NCBI GenBank assembly: GCA_013349615.1
Contig: DUZJ01000019.1
Location: forward strand, 1-49,345
Direction: 5' to 3'
DNA from: Planctomycetota bacterium
Lineage (GTDB): Bacteria; Planctomycetota; Phycisphaerae; Sedimentisphaerales; Anaerobacaceae
DNA length: 49,345 bases
The stretch's first letter is position 1; the number at the start of each line of letters is the position of its first letter. The notes under the pieces are model-generated. The model did not search any database, was not told the origin of the DNA, and worked only from the letters and a program-made list of their open reading frames with translations. Shown piece by piece: positions 7,429 to 16,459 of this stretch. Position numbers and translations under genes: made by a program.

Positions 7429-10400
7429 ATGAAGGCATTTGGCATAGGACTTGCCGTTTCCATCGCCTTGACTGCTGGAGCGGCACTGGCGTTCAATGGA
7501 CACATCGTCACAGAAGGCCCCTTGAAATTGACGATAGACAGCATCGAGGATGTAACAGAGCACAACAAGCCGCGCGATGTAAAGGTCACGGTCAAGAACA
7601 ATGGAGACTCTCCGCTACAGGTCCGGTTGCGTATGGTGGACCTTGTTGACGAATGGTACGCAGTTGGGAAAACGGAAAAACGTCTCGCAGTTGCGCCCGG
7701 CAGCGAAGCAGAAGCTGCTTTTCGAATAGCTGCCGGAAAAGGCGCATTTTCGACGCTATATCCTGTTCACGTTTACGCTACTTTTAAGCACCGCGGGCAG
7801 ACGGTAACAGCGCACCCCGTCCAAATATTCAAATCAAATTTTAGCAAGGCAATTCGCTCGTCCCCACAAGCAAATGAAATGCCGGTGAACATCGTTCCAG
7901 CCAATGGCGCCTTGCCGCTTTACCAATTGCGGTCGCATCGTGTGGCCTGGCGCTTCTACGATAAACCTCTGGTCTATATGCCCGTTGGCTGGAAGGGTTC
8001 ATCTTCTGAATCTTCGGCCAGCTTTTCAAATCTCAGCGTTTCTCGTGGCGGGACAAAGCAAGCCATTCAGATGCACCCCCCATGGAGACCTGAGGGCGGA
8101 ACCATCTTCGCCGAATACCTGCTCAAACTCCCGGATATTACGCCGCTCAAGCTAACTTTTGCCAACGCCATACGCGACCACACAGAAGCCGAACCCCCCA
8201 GTGACGGCGTAACGTTTCGCGTGTGGGCCGGTGACGAGAAGCTTTTCGAGCGTCACACCGACAGCAAGATATGGGTTGATGGCCAGGCCGACCTGAGCAG
8301 GTTTGCCGGCAAGAAAATACTGCTGCGATTGGAAAGCCATCCGGGACCAAAACGTGATACGACCTGTGATTCGTCCTATTGGGGCGAGCCGATGGTTGTC
8401 ACGGGAACTCCGCCCCCACAGCTCTCGGATACCCAACGTGAGAAACTCCGAAGCCGTGCCAGGAACATCGTCAAATCACAAAAGACATCCGGCAATCCCC
8501 GGGATTCCTTACGGAAGAACGAGTTTCTCTTCAAACTTGAGGATGATTACGTGGCGGCACTTGTCCTGGGCAGAAACGGTCTGGCTGATTCTACGATTGC
8601 CTTCGGCGATGGTGCTCACTGCGTGGTATTTGACGGCTTGCAGGTCTCAGTGCTGTGGCACAAGGTCGGACTGGGCTCGTCGCAACTCGTCGTGCGGCAG
8701 ATTGATACGAAAAGGGATAGGCTGTCCGGGAAACTAAGCATTAAACATCACCTCATCCTCGCAGACGAAGAATTTGACTTGACTGCGGAGGTGTGGAAAG
8801 ACAAGACCGCCTTGCGCATAAAGCTGAAATGCCCCAAGCGGATTACCGATATAGCCCTGGGCCAGGCCGACCAGAAGGCCCCTCGCGTTTACTATGGCCA
8901 TGGATACTGCATCGTCGACCCGAAGGCCTTCAGGGCAGACTTCGGCGGACACAACCTGTCGACAAGCCACGTCGGATTTGATTTCGAGAAAGGCATCTCG
9001 CTTCTAACTGCCTGCGACAATCCACCTGATTATCTCGAAGTGGACCCGGACCAAAGGACATACGCGCTTCACACACACCTCGATGCGACGATTGTCTTTG
9101 TGCCGAGCATCAAGGGTGCTTTTGATTGTGCCCGAAAGTACCGTCCCTTGTTCGACAAGAAGCCGGCGGCCGGCCTAAAGCGTAAAGCAGGTCGATTTGT
9201 TTTCGATATCTGGGGCGGACGCTATACCGAGCTCGCTGAAACTATGAAGCGAATGATAGCTTATGGCCTGACCGATTCGCTGCTGACTGTGCACGTCTGG
9301 CAGCGATGGGGTTACGATTACCGCCTGCCGGATATTTACCCACCGCAGCCACAACTCGGCACAGTTGAGGACATGCAGCAGATTGCAAAGGTCTGCGCCG
9401 AGCACGACATCCCATGGGGCCTGCATGATAATTACATCGATTTTTATCCCGATGCGGCCGATTACAGCTACGACCACATCTGCTTCACCGAACAGGGCGA
9501 ACCTATAAAGGCCTGGATCAATAGAGGACGCGACGCCCAGAGCTACCGATGGCGGCCTGACCGCATCATGCCTTTCGTCAAACGCAATCTAAAGCTCATC
9601 AACCCAAACCTCAAACCTACGCATTATTTCATCGACGTCTTCACTTCGCTGCCGTGCTTCGACTTCTACGATAGATACGGAAATTTTCACTCTATGCTCG
9701 AAACCCGCAAATGCTGGGGCGAGGCCTTCGCCTGGATACGAAGCTATCTGGGTGGCAACGCCCCCACCACGTCCGAGGCCGGACACGACCAGCTCATCGG
9801 ATACCTCGACGGCTCCGATTGTCAGCACATGACGCTCTCTCCCGAAAAGGGATGGCCCCATATCCGAATCTCCTGCAGGGATTGGGAGCGTGTGCCGTGG
9901 TTCGACGCGGTGCTGCACGATAAGTTCAGCTTGCACGGGGTCGGCTATCCCTCACGTTACAAACTCAAGCAGGCACAGAGTGACCGAAGAATTCTCGAAA
10001 GCGATGACTACATCAGCGCCGAAATTCTCGAAGGCCACGCCCTTATGATTGACAGGGGTGGATTCGGCAGAGGTGCTGTCCGCAAGTATTGGCTCGCGCA
10101 GGATTTCATCAGAAGCATTGCGCTCGACCAGATCGAGGATGTACAATTCGTAGGTGGGGACATACAAAGACAGCTTATCAGATGGAAGTCCGGCGCAAAG
10201 GTTTACGTTAATCGAGGGCGTAAAGACTGGCAGGTGGCTGGTAAAAACCTTCCTCAATACGGATACTTTGCAAAGAATGGCCTGCTCGAATCGAGCATCG
10301 AAAAAATACAAGGCATCATTGTCGAACAATCACGTGCGCCCGCGCTTTCCTACTTCAATGCACGCGGGTTCAATCTCGTCAAGCCCAGGCTTAAACCGGA

Positions 10401-10713
10401 GCCGTCGCCCCGGCGCAATGTTAAGAGGATGCAGATTGACTTTGGCCCTGTCGTAACCGAAGGCGCATTCCGCTGCGAGGTGAGGAAAAATATGATTGTT
10501 ATTGCTCCTCTGCCCGACATTGACCCGTTCACAGTTACATTACGCATCGACATACTGACCGGCACAAAAGGCACGCAAGTAGTATCTATTACCGCCATCG
10601 ACGCTGACGACAAAAATATACGAACGGTCGAATTTGAAGTGAAACGAAATCTTGTAACGTTTCGGACACGCAAAAACGAGTTCGCATACAAAATCGTACT
10701 GAAACGCTTATAA
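7429..10713 (+). CDS. Large secreted glycoside-hydrolase-like protein (GH101/GH129/DUF5696-like)
   Basis: This 1094-residue protein has a signal peptide (MKAFGIGLAVSIALTAGAALA) and an N-terminal immunoglobulin-like domain (about 25-135). A beta-rich region follows (about 170-320, with jelly-roll character, then a galactose-mutarotase-like part about 360-590). The catalytic TIM-barrel covers about 600-850. In the barrel, WGLHDNYIDFYP, HYFIDVFTS (Asp736) and TSEAGHDQ (Glu783) sit where GH101-type endo-alpha-N-acetylgalactosaminidases and their DUF5696 relatives carry catalytic acids. The substrate is unknown, and assignment to an exact CAZy family is inference. A GTGAGG lies about 9 nt before the ATG, and the gap to the previous gene is 27 nt, so they are almost certainly co-transcribed. 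Confidence 0.7.
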   Translation: MKAFGIGLAVSIALTAGAALAFNGHIVTEGPLKLTIDSIEDVTEHNKPRDVKVTVKNNGDSPLQVRLRMVDLVDEWYAVGKTEKRLAVAPGSEAEAAFRIAAGKGAFSTLYPVHVYATFKHRGQTVTAHPVQIFKSNFSKAIRSSPQANEMPVNIVPANGALPLYQLRSHRVAWRFYDKPLVYMPVGWKGSSSESSASFSNLSVSRGGTKQAIQMHPPWRPEGGTIFAEYLLKLPDITPLKLTFANAIRDHTEAEPPSDGVTFRVWAGDEKLFERHTDSKIWVDGQADLSRFAGKKILLRLESHPGPKRDTTCDSSYWGEPMVVTGTPPPQLSDTQREKLRSRARNIVKSQKTSGNPRDSLRKNEFLFKLEDDYVAALVLGRNGLADSTIAFGDGAHCVVFDGLQVSVLWHKVGLGSSQLVVRQIDTKRDRLSGKLSIKHHLILADEEFDLTAEVWKDKTALRIKLKCPKRITDIALGQADQKAPRVYYGHGYCIVDPKAFRADFGGHNLSTSHVGFDFEKGISLLTACDNPPDYLEVDPDQRTYALHTHLDATIVFVPSIKGAFDCARKYRPLFDKKPAAGLKRKAGRFVFDIWGGRYTELAETMKRMIAYGLTDSLLTVHVWQRWGYDYRLPDIYPPQPQLGTVEDMQQIAKVCAEHDIPWGLHDNYIDFYPDAADYSYDHICFTEQGEPIKAWINRGRDAQSYRWRPDRIMPFVKRNLKLINPNLKPTHYFIDVFTSLPCFDFYDRYGNFHSMLETRKCWGEAFAWIRSYLGGNAPTTSEAGHDQLIGYLDGSDCQHMTLSPEKGWPHIRISCRDWERVPWFDAVLHDKFSLHGVGYPSRYKLKQAQSDRRILESDDYISAEILEGHALMIDRGGFGRGAVRKYWLAQDFIRSIALDQIEDVQFVGGDIQRQLIRWKSGAKVYVNRGRKDWQVAGKNLPQYGYFAKNGLLESSIEKIQGIIVEQSRAPALSYFNARGFNLVKPRLKPEPSPRRNVKRMQIDFGPVVTEGAFRCEVRKNMIVIAPLPDIDPFTVTLRIDILTGTKGTQVVSITAIDADDKNIRTVEFEVKRNLVTFRTRKNEFAYKIVLKRL

Positions 10714-10734
10714 AGGTAATACAAGGAGAAGATA

Positions 10735-12825
10735 ATGAATAAGACTAACTCTATCGTGGTATTTATGGCATCGATTTTATTTGTGGCGACCCTTCCTCTC
10801 CAGGCCGAGCAGCAACCTCCTTCGCTGGTCCTTTTTAATTTCGATAAGGGCTTTGATGTCAGCAAAGTAATATCTACTGACGCCAAAGTAAACCTTTCGC
10901 AAGATAGCACGCTGCGTATTGAAACCGGTCACAAGAAACAGTGGCCCGGCATCACCCTGAAGGCGCCGGCGGGCAAGTGGGACTTATCAAAATACGAATA
11001 TATTACCGTCGATATCAAAAACATAGATACAAAACCAGTTAGAGTCTACTGTCGGGTGGATAATCCCGGCGCCGATGGCAGCAACAACTGCGTAACCGAA
11101 AGCGTCAACCTTAATCCGAATAAATCAGAAACACTAATGGTACGTATCTATCCTACTACATATCAGCTTTCCGAACCGGTCGAGTTGATTGGTATGCGGC
11201 GACCGCCTGTCCTTCCCGCCAAGCTCAATGCTTCAAATGTCAACCAGTTGCTCGTGTTCGTTACTAAGCCCGGCACTGACCACGTCTTCGAGATTAGCAA
11301 TATCCGTGCCGGCGGCCGTGTCAAGATGTTGAATACAAAAACTTTCTTCCCCTTCATTGACGAGCTCGGTCAGTTCATCCACAAGGACTGGCCCGGCAAA
11401 ACGCATTCTCTCGACGAGCTAATCGCTCATGGCAAAGTTGAGCAAAATGACCTCGCCGCCAATCCCGGCCCGCCCGACCGCAACAAATACGGCGGCTGGA
11501 CCGCCGGCCCGAAGCTAAAAGCCACCGGCTTCTTTCGCGTGAAAAAGTACAAAGGAAAGTGGTGGCTCATCGACCCACAGGGCCAGCTCTTCTTCTCGCA
11601 CGGAATTGATTGCGTCCGCAGTGCAAACGCTACACCTATCACCGACCGCGAACACTACTATAGCAACCTGCCGAAAGCCGACTCGCTGTTTTCAACATTC
11701 TACAGCAGGGGAGGCTGGGCACCGCACGGCTATTATAAAGACCACTCGCCGTATAGAACCTATGACTTCAGCCAGGCCAACTTCCTGCGCAAGTACGGCC
11801 CGGATTGGCAGCAGAAATTCGCCGACATTACGCACCGACGACTGAAAAGCTGGGGCCTAAACACCATCGCAAACTGGTCGGACGCCAAAATCTATGCTGT
11901 GCGCAAGACTCCCTACGTCGCCACAATCAGCTACAGTGCCAGAACACTGGAAGGCTCGAAAGGCTACTGGGGAAAGTTCTACGACGTCTTCGACCCGAGT
12001 TTCCGCCAGGCTTTGCGCCGGCGATTGGAAAGAGAAAAAAATGCCTCAGCCGGCGACCCTTGGTGCATCGGCTACTTCGTCCACAACGAGCTTTCCTGGG
12101 GCGACGAGACATCCCTCGCCGTAGCCGCCCTTATCTCACCGACCGACCAACCCGCCAAGAAAGTCTTCATTGAAGACCTAAAAGCCAGGTACAAGACAAT
12201 CGACAAGCTCAACACCGCCTGGGGAACTGACCACAAAACCTGGGACGCTCTGCTGCAATCTGCGCAAGCCCCGGACAAAAAGAAAGCCCGGGATGACTTG
12301 ACCGCTTTCTACACTAAGACCGCTGAGACATACTTCCAGATTATCCGCGAGGAGGTCAAAAAAATCGCCCCGAACCAGCTCTATATGGGCTGCCGCTTCG
12401 CCTGGGTCAACGACCGTGCCGCCCGCGCAGCAGCCAAATTCTGCGACATAGTCAGCTACAACCGTTACAGTTACAGCGTGGAAAACCACCGCCTGCCCGA
12501 CGGTATCGACAAGCCCGCAATCATAGGCGAGTTCCACTTCGGCGCTCTGGACCGCGGCATGTTCCACACAGGACTAAGGAAAACCGCCAACCAGCAGGAC
12601 CGCGCCGACAAGTACAGAAGTTATGTCCAGGGGGCACTCCGCAATCCGTATATCGTCGGCACGCACTGGTTCCAGTACAAGAACCAGGCCACGACCGGCC
12701 GAGGTGACGGCGAAAACTACCAGATCGGCTTCATCGACATCTGCGACAGACCTTACCCTGAGACCATAAAGGCCTGCCGTGAGGTTGGATACACAATGTA
12801 CGAATACCGCCTCAACAACAAGTGA
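10735..12825 (+). CDS. Secreted GH50 beta-agarase-like glycoside hydrolase
   Basis: The 696-residue protein has a signal peptide ending near LQAEQ and an N-terminal carbohydrate-binding beta-sandwich (residues about 28-195). The catalytic domain opens with GFFRVKKYKGKWWLIDPQG, a hallmark of GH50 agarases. The acid/base candidate is Glu452 in YFVHNELSWG and the nucleophile candidate is Glu599 in IGEFHFGALDRG; both motifs match the GH50 pattern closely. Known GH50 enzymes release neoagaro-oligosaccharides from agarose, but planctomycete members are barely studied and may act on related galactans. AAGGAGAAGATA precedes the ATG, and the gene lies 21 nt after the previous hydrolase. It closes the three-gene hydrolase operon and ends 36 nt from a convergent oxidoreductase gene. 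Confidence 0.82.
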   Translation: MNKTNSIVVFMASILFVATLPLQAEQQPPSLVLFNFDKGFDVSKVISTDAKVNLSQDSTLRIETGHKKQWPGITLKAPAGKWDLSKYEYITVDIKNIDTKPVRVYCRVDNPGADGSNNCVTESVNLNPNKSETLMVRIYPTTYQLSEPVELIGMRRPPVLPAKLNASNVNQLLVFVTKPGTDHVFEISNIRAGGRVKMLNTKTFFPFIDELGQFIHKDWPGKTHSLDELIAHGKVEQNDLAANPGPPDRNKYGGWTAGPKLKATGFFRVKKYKGKWWLIDPQGQLFFSHGIDCVRSANATPITDREHYYSNLPKADSLFSTFYSRGGWAPHGYYKDHSPYRTYDFSQANFLRKYGPDWQQKFADITHRRLKSWGLNTIANWSDAKIYAVRKTPYVATISYSARTLEGSKGYWGKFYDVFDPSFRQALRRRLEREKNASAGDPWCIGYFVHNELSWGDETSLAVAALISPTDQPAKKVFIEDLKARYKTIDKLNTAWGTDHKTWDALLQSAQAPDKKKARDDLTAFYTKTAETYFQIIREEVKKIAPNQLYMGCRFAWVNDRAARAAAKFCDIVSYNRYSYSVENHRLPDGIDKPAIIGEFHFGALDRGMFHTGLRKTANQQDRADKYRSYVQGALRNPYIVGTHWFQYKNQATTGRGDGENYQIGFIDICDRPYPETIKACREVGYTMYEYRLNNK

Positions 12826-12861
12826 GCCGTACTACGCTTTTATCCGATACATTGGTAAACT

Positions 12862-14220
12862 CTACAGGTGATACGGGTGGCGTTGAGGTCGGCCCATCAT
12901 CCTTCGTGCCTGCTCGTCGCCGACTATCTCTTGTTTTACAGGTTCCCAGTGGAGCTTCCGGCCAAGGATGAAGGAAACGTTGCCCAGCACACAAAGATTC
13001 GCCACGCCGACTGCCGCTTCGATGTTCATAATGGTCTTGGCGCCCGTCTTGATACCCTTGAACCAGTCCTCCTTGTGCCCGGGGCTCTTATACACATCCT
13101 TGGCGCCGGCAGGCAGCTTCCATTCGCGTGCTTTCTTCTCGGCCCACGTACCGCCGTCGCCGCCCCAGTGGATGAACTCGCCCTTGTCGCCGCGGTAGAT
13201 GGCACCGTAACCGGGACGGCTAATTCTGCCTCCCGGTTCCTTCCCCGTCCTCTTTTCCGCCTTCGGCAGTTTATCATTGGGCATTTGCGTCCAGGTCATC
13301 GTCCAATCGGGATTCTTGAAGGTATAGGTCACCTCCATCAATATCGCGCTGTCCCATAGTCCCTTGGTTGGTGCAGTACCCGTCGCCTCGACAGTAACCG
13401 GGCCTGTTCCGTCGGCACCCATCCACCACATCGCACAACTCATCACGTGGGCGCCACGGTCGCGGATCTGCCCCCCGCCTGACTCCAACACCCAACGGAA
13501 CACGCCGTGACAATACCTCTTATTGTATGGCCGCCAGCGAAGCGGCCCTAACCACAGGTCCCAATCAAGCTCGGCCGGCGGTTCACTGTCCGGCACCGGA
13601 TTATTGTCCGCGGGACTGGGATAATGAAAGCAATCGACGCGGTTGATGTGGCCAATATTACCGTTGACGAGGTATCGATGAGCCAGATAAGCTTCCGGCT
13701 GGGAACGGCCCTGCGAGCCGACCTGGACAGACACCTTGTTCTTCCTGGCCGCCGCAACCATTGCCTTGCCTTCCTCGATTGTGCAGCAGGCCGGCTTCTC
13801 CACATAGACGTGCTTGCCGCATTCAGCGGCGTGGACCATTTGAACCGCGTGCCAGTGGTCCGGCGTCGCGATCACGACGGCGTCGATATCTTTGCGTTCG
13901 AGGATGTAACGGTAGTCACGGTAGGGCTGTACGCCCGCACCCGCTGTCTTCGCCGCCCCGGCCAGCCGGTTCTCATCCGCATCGCAGACCGCCGCAATAT
14001 TCACCTCGCCTCTGTCGCGCCTTCTCACCATATCGCGCAAATGGGACCCACCCATCCCGCCGACACCAATATGGGCCATTGTCAATCGTTCGTTCGCCCC
14101 GGCTCTGCCCCGCGCTGCCAGCGCGCCGGATGGAACCAGGTATGGAAAACTCACTGCCGCCGCGCCAGCAGCGGCACCAGCCAAGAATTCACGCCTGTTG
14201 AGTTTGTCTTTTCGTTTCAT
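12862..14220 (-). CDS. Gfo/Idh/MocA family oxidoreductase, Tat-exported
   Basis: This 452-residue NAD(P)-dependent sugar-oxidoreductase-type protein begins with a twin-arginine signal (NRREFLAGAAAGAAAV), so the folded, cofactor-bound enzyme should be exported to the periplasm. The Rossmann fold shows IGVGGMGGSH and AVCDAD, followed by the family signature YVEKPACCTIEEG with the catalytic Lys, and DRGAHVMSCAMWWMG. Tat-dependent members are very numerous in planctomycetes, and their substrates are mostly unknown. It lies tail-to-tail with the agarase-like gene, so a role in oxidising released sugars is plausible but unproven. The downstream partner on the same strand would be read into the hydrolase operon; the HEAT-repeat gene lies upstream of it on the same strand. 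Confidence 0.9.
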   Translation of the reverse strand: MKRKDKLNRREFLAGAAAGAAAVSFPYLVPSGALAARGRAGANERLTMAHIGVGGMGGSHLRDMVRRRDRGEVNIAAVCDADENRLAGAAKTAGAGVQPYRDYRYILERKDIDAVVIATPDHWHAVQMVHAAECGKHVYVEKPACCTIEEGKAMVAAARKNKVSVQVGSQGRSQPEAYLAHRYLVNGNIGHINRVDCFHYPSPADNNPVPDSEPPAELDWDLWLGPLRWRPYNKRYCHGVFRWVLESGGGQIRDRGAHVMSCAMWWMGADGTGPVTVEATGTAPTKGLWDSAILMEVTYTFKNPDWTMTWTQMPNDKLPKAEKRTGKEPGGRISRPGYGAIYRGDKGEFIHWGGDGGTWAEKKAREWKLPAGAKDVYKSPGHKEDWFKGIKTGAKTIMNIEAAVGVANLCVLGNVSFILGRKLHWEPVKQEIVGDEQARRMMGRPQRHPYHL

Positions 14221-14302
14221 CGTTCTATGCCTTTCTGTTTTAATTCCGGTACGTTAAGTAAGGTGCCAAACGGCAGTCTCGAAACTTTTCTGCCGCACCG
14301 CC

Positions 14303-14944
14303 TTACTTCACCGGCTTGACGTTCGTCTTCTTCGTGGGCACCAGCTTCACGCAGGGATACCCACTAACCTTTACGCCTCTTTTACGCAGCGACTGTGCGA
14401 TATTGAGCTTGAAGTCCTCGGGCGCAGCTTTCAATCCGGCTTTGAGCGCCGCAAGGGACTGCCTGCCGGGAATACGCTGCAGCACCATCCGGGCGTCCTC
14501 GCGCAGCTCCTTGTCTGATAACAAAGCGGCAATCGCCTTGATGGATTCCCTTCCACCAATCTCCGAGAGCATCCAGAGCACTTCGCGTCGCACCGATGTC
14601 GGCTGGCCATCGCCCAACAGCCCAATCAGCTCGGCAGCGACCGCCTTTCTCTCATCCCTGGCGCTGGGCCGGCCGGCGCGGCGCACAATCTTCCACAATG
14701 CACGCTTCGCCGCACGCATAACTTCGACGTCCTTATCTCCCATTACCTTGGCCAGGGGCTTGACTGCCGGAGCCCCAACGTCACTGGCGATAAGCAAACC
14801 TTCTGCCCGCACCTTGTCACTTTTGTCCTTGATATTGGCAATCAGCTCTTCCACAGCTTTTTTCTTCGCGGCACCCGCCGTCTCGGCGGTCACTGCCACA
14901 GCCCCCGCTGCAAGGGACATTTCTTTGAGATTGCTAATAGACAT
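14303..14944 (-). CDS. HEAT-repeat protein
   Basis: I place the start at the ATG at 14944 because AGGAAAGG lies about 9 nt upstream; an in-frame TTG at 14977 would add 11 residues but has no such site. The 213-residue product is built of alpha-helical HEAT-like repeats of about 30 residues, seen in AVEELIANIKDKSDKVRAEGL, AVKPLAKVMGDKDVEVMRAA, ELIGLLGDGQ...REVLWMLSEIGG and AIAALLSDKELREDARMVL. There is no catalytic motif. An Ala-rich N-terminus could be a weak signal sequence. HEAT proteins are scaffolds; the partner is unknown. It lies upstream of the Tat oxidoreductase gene on the same strand with an 82-base gap, so they may share a message. Confidence 0.75.
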   Translation of the reverse strand: MSISNLKEMSLAAGAVAVTAETAGAAKKKAVEELIANIKDKSDKVRAEGLLIASDVGAPAVKPLAKVMGDKDVEVMRAAKRALWKIVRRAGRPSARDERKAVAAELIGLLGDGQPTSVRREVLWMLSEIGGRESIKAIAALLSDKELREDARMVLQRIPGRQSLAALKAGLKAAPEDFKLNIAQSLRKRGVKVSGYPCVKLVPTKKTNVKPVK

Positions 14945-15236
14945 ACCTGAAACCCTTTCCTCTAAATTGTATTCCAAAACATAACTTGTGAATCAAATAG
15001 TATTTTACCTTCTTCACCAATTTTTTCAATGATTTGTTTTTATTTTTTCAATTTTCCACGGCGGTCTTATTTGTAGGCTATTCTCACGAAATAGCACCAC
15101 AAAAGGCCGATTCCGGGGCCTTAGCCGGATTCACCAAAGGCGAATTGCCCCGTGTCTTGCGGAAAAATTCGGCTGCTGCAACCAGTTGATACTATTCGGC
15201 TACCAACCGAGCAGCACCGATTTACACAATATCAAA

Positions 15237-16037
15237 TTACTCCACACCAGTGATGTTGCCTTCAGCCCTGCCGACAAGGTAGATTCTGTTTTTGCCGCTG
15301 CGCTTTGCCTCTAACAGTGCCCTGTCTGCCTGCTGAAAAAGCTCATGTACTGTCGAACAATCGCGGCCAAGGCTCGCCAGCCCGCCGCTTATTGTCAGAA
15401 GCCCTCTGCCCTCCGGGCCTAACAAATGAAATTCCGTTTTTTCTAATTCTTTTTGGAACCGCTTTGCTACAAATATCGCCTCTTTAGGGTGTTCTGCCAT
15501 TGACGAGCGCCTCTCACCACCATCAGCCGGTATCCCAGCCGATTTAGCCTGAGGCTCGTCCCAGAAAACAACCGCGAATTCATCGCCGCCAATCCTGCCG
15601 ACAACGTCCTGCCCCCGGCAGCAGCGCTGCATTAAAACAGCAGCCTGCCTTAGAATTTCGTCACCCGCCGAATGACCGTAAGCATCGTTATAGTGTTTGA
15701 AGTTGTCAATATCAAAAATAAGAAGTGTCACCCGCCCGTTTTCCTTCCTGGAACGCTCTATAATTTGCCTGGAAAACTCCAATATATACCTTCTATTCTT
15801 CAGGCCCGTCAAATCATCCTCTGTAGCCAGTTTTTCAAGGTGTCTTATTTTCTCCTCTATCCTGTGGTCAACGCCTGCAGCGGCTGCCGGCTCTGCGGGA
15901 ATAGACATACCTTCTGAAGCAGCAGTACCAGCTTCGAGATACGAGATATGAGATGCCAGAGAAGAAAAATAGATTGGGCAAATCAAATAATCATCCGCCG
16001 CCGTTGTTCCATTAGAAGCCGGGCCGACGAGTCGCAT
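15237..16037 (-). CDS. GGDEF-domain protein, probable diguanylate cyclase (C-terminal part of an interrupted gene)
   Basis: This 266-residue frame holds a full GGDEF domain: the DDLTGLKNRR entry motif, the metal-binding Asp in FDIDNFKHYND, GHSAGDEILR, and the intact active-site loop RIGGDEFAVVF. It should be able to make cyclic di-GMP from two GTP. No RxxD inhibitory site is obvious before the loop. The N-terminal 35 residues (MRLVGPASNG...ADDYLICPI) look like the last strand and helix of a receiver domain. The missing part lies directly upstream in the same frame (16047-16313), separated by one TAG codon at 16049-16047. The ATG at 16037 is only 9 nt past that stop, so the piece could be made by re-initiation. 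It may equally be half of a gene broken by a nonsense mutation. Confidence 0.85.
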   Translation of the reverse strand: MRLVGPASNGTTAADDYLICPIYFSSLASHISYLEAGTAASEGMSIPAEPAAAAGVDHRIEEKIRHLEKLATEDDLTGLKNRRYILEFSRQIIERSRKENGRVTLLIFDIDNFKHYNDAYGHSAGDEILRQAAVLMQRCCRGQDVVGRIGGDEFAVVFWDEPQAKSAGIPADGGERRSSMAEHPKEAIFVAKRFQKELEKTEFHLLGPEGRGLLTISGGLASLGRDCSTVHELFQQADRALLEAKRSGKNRIYLVGRAEGNITGVE

Positions 16038-16046
16038 CGCTATCGG

Positions 16047-16313
16047 CTATTCCCACATCTGTGCCAGAAGAATAATCTTCGCCCCGCAATTATCTCTTAA
16101 GCCTTTCAGGGCCGGACTTAATTTAGCCGACAGCCCGGACATTACGATTGCGACAGATGCAAAGCTGTTCTTCGCTAAAGCCTCGATTGCATCAGACATA
16201 TTGGTAGTAACCTGGCAGCCCGGTCCTCTGACAGCCTCAGAATCTAAAAATACTCTGCTAACATCGCCTATCAGCAGAATCTTACGCGCATTAGAACCAG
16301 AAGAAACTGGCAT
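16047..16313 (-). CDS. Pseudo-receiver domain (N-terminal part of an interrupted receiver-GGDEF gene)
   Basis: The 88-residue product resembles the first two thirds of a response-regulator receiver domain. There is a first strand KILLIGD, a third-strand region SVAIVMSG and a fourth-strand region AKIILLAQMWE. The phospho-accepting Asp expected after the third strand is absent (MSGLSAKL), so it would be a non-phosphorylated pseudo-receiver. It stops at a single TAG in exactly the frame of the GGDEF piece at 15237-16037; reading through would join WE to PIAMRLV, which continues the receiver fold naturally. The original gene was therefore almost certainly one receiver-GGDEF protein of about 358 residues. 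Confidence 0.7.
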   Translation of the reverse strand: MPVSSGSNARKILLIGDVSRVFLDSEAVRGPGCQVTTNMSDAIEALAKNSFASVAIVMSGLSAKLSPALKGLRDNCGAKIILLAQMWE

Positions 16314-16459
16314 ATAGAAGCTCCCACCTCTTCAGTTTAGCTAATATCTTGTGATAAAAACGCATTAAAAGGATAAAAAAACAGCTAATTATCAATCACT
16401 ATCATAGCATAATTTCCAGAAAAGTCAACCACAATCCCGCCGGACCAACCACCTCAAAG

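Noticed and set aside
12868..14319. Several frames antisense to the Gfo/Idh/MocA oxidoreductase
   Set aside because: GC-rich shadows; the Tat signal and the Rossmann motifs identify the true strand.
14316..14984. 222-codon frame antisense to the HEAT-repeat gene
   Set aside because: Its Ser/Ala/Leu-rich composition mirrors the real gene on the other strand, and there is no family motif.
15237..16313. TAG recoded as an amino acid
   Set aside because: Other genes in the window end in TAG at the expected place, so a local nonsense change is simpler.
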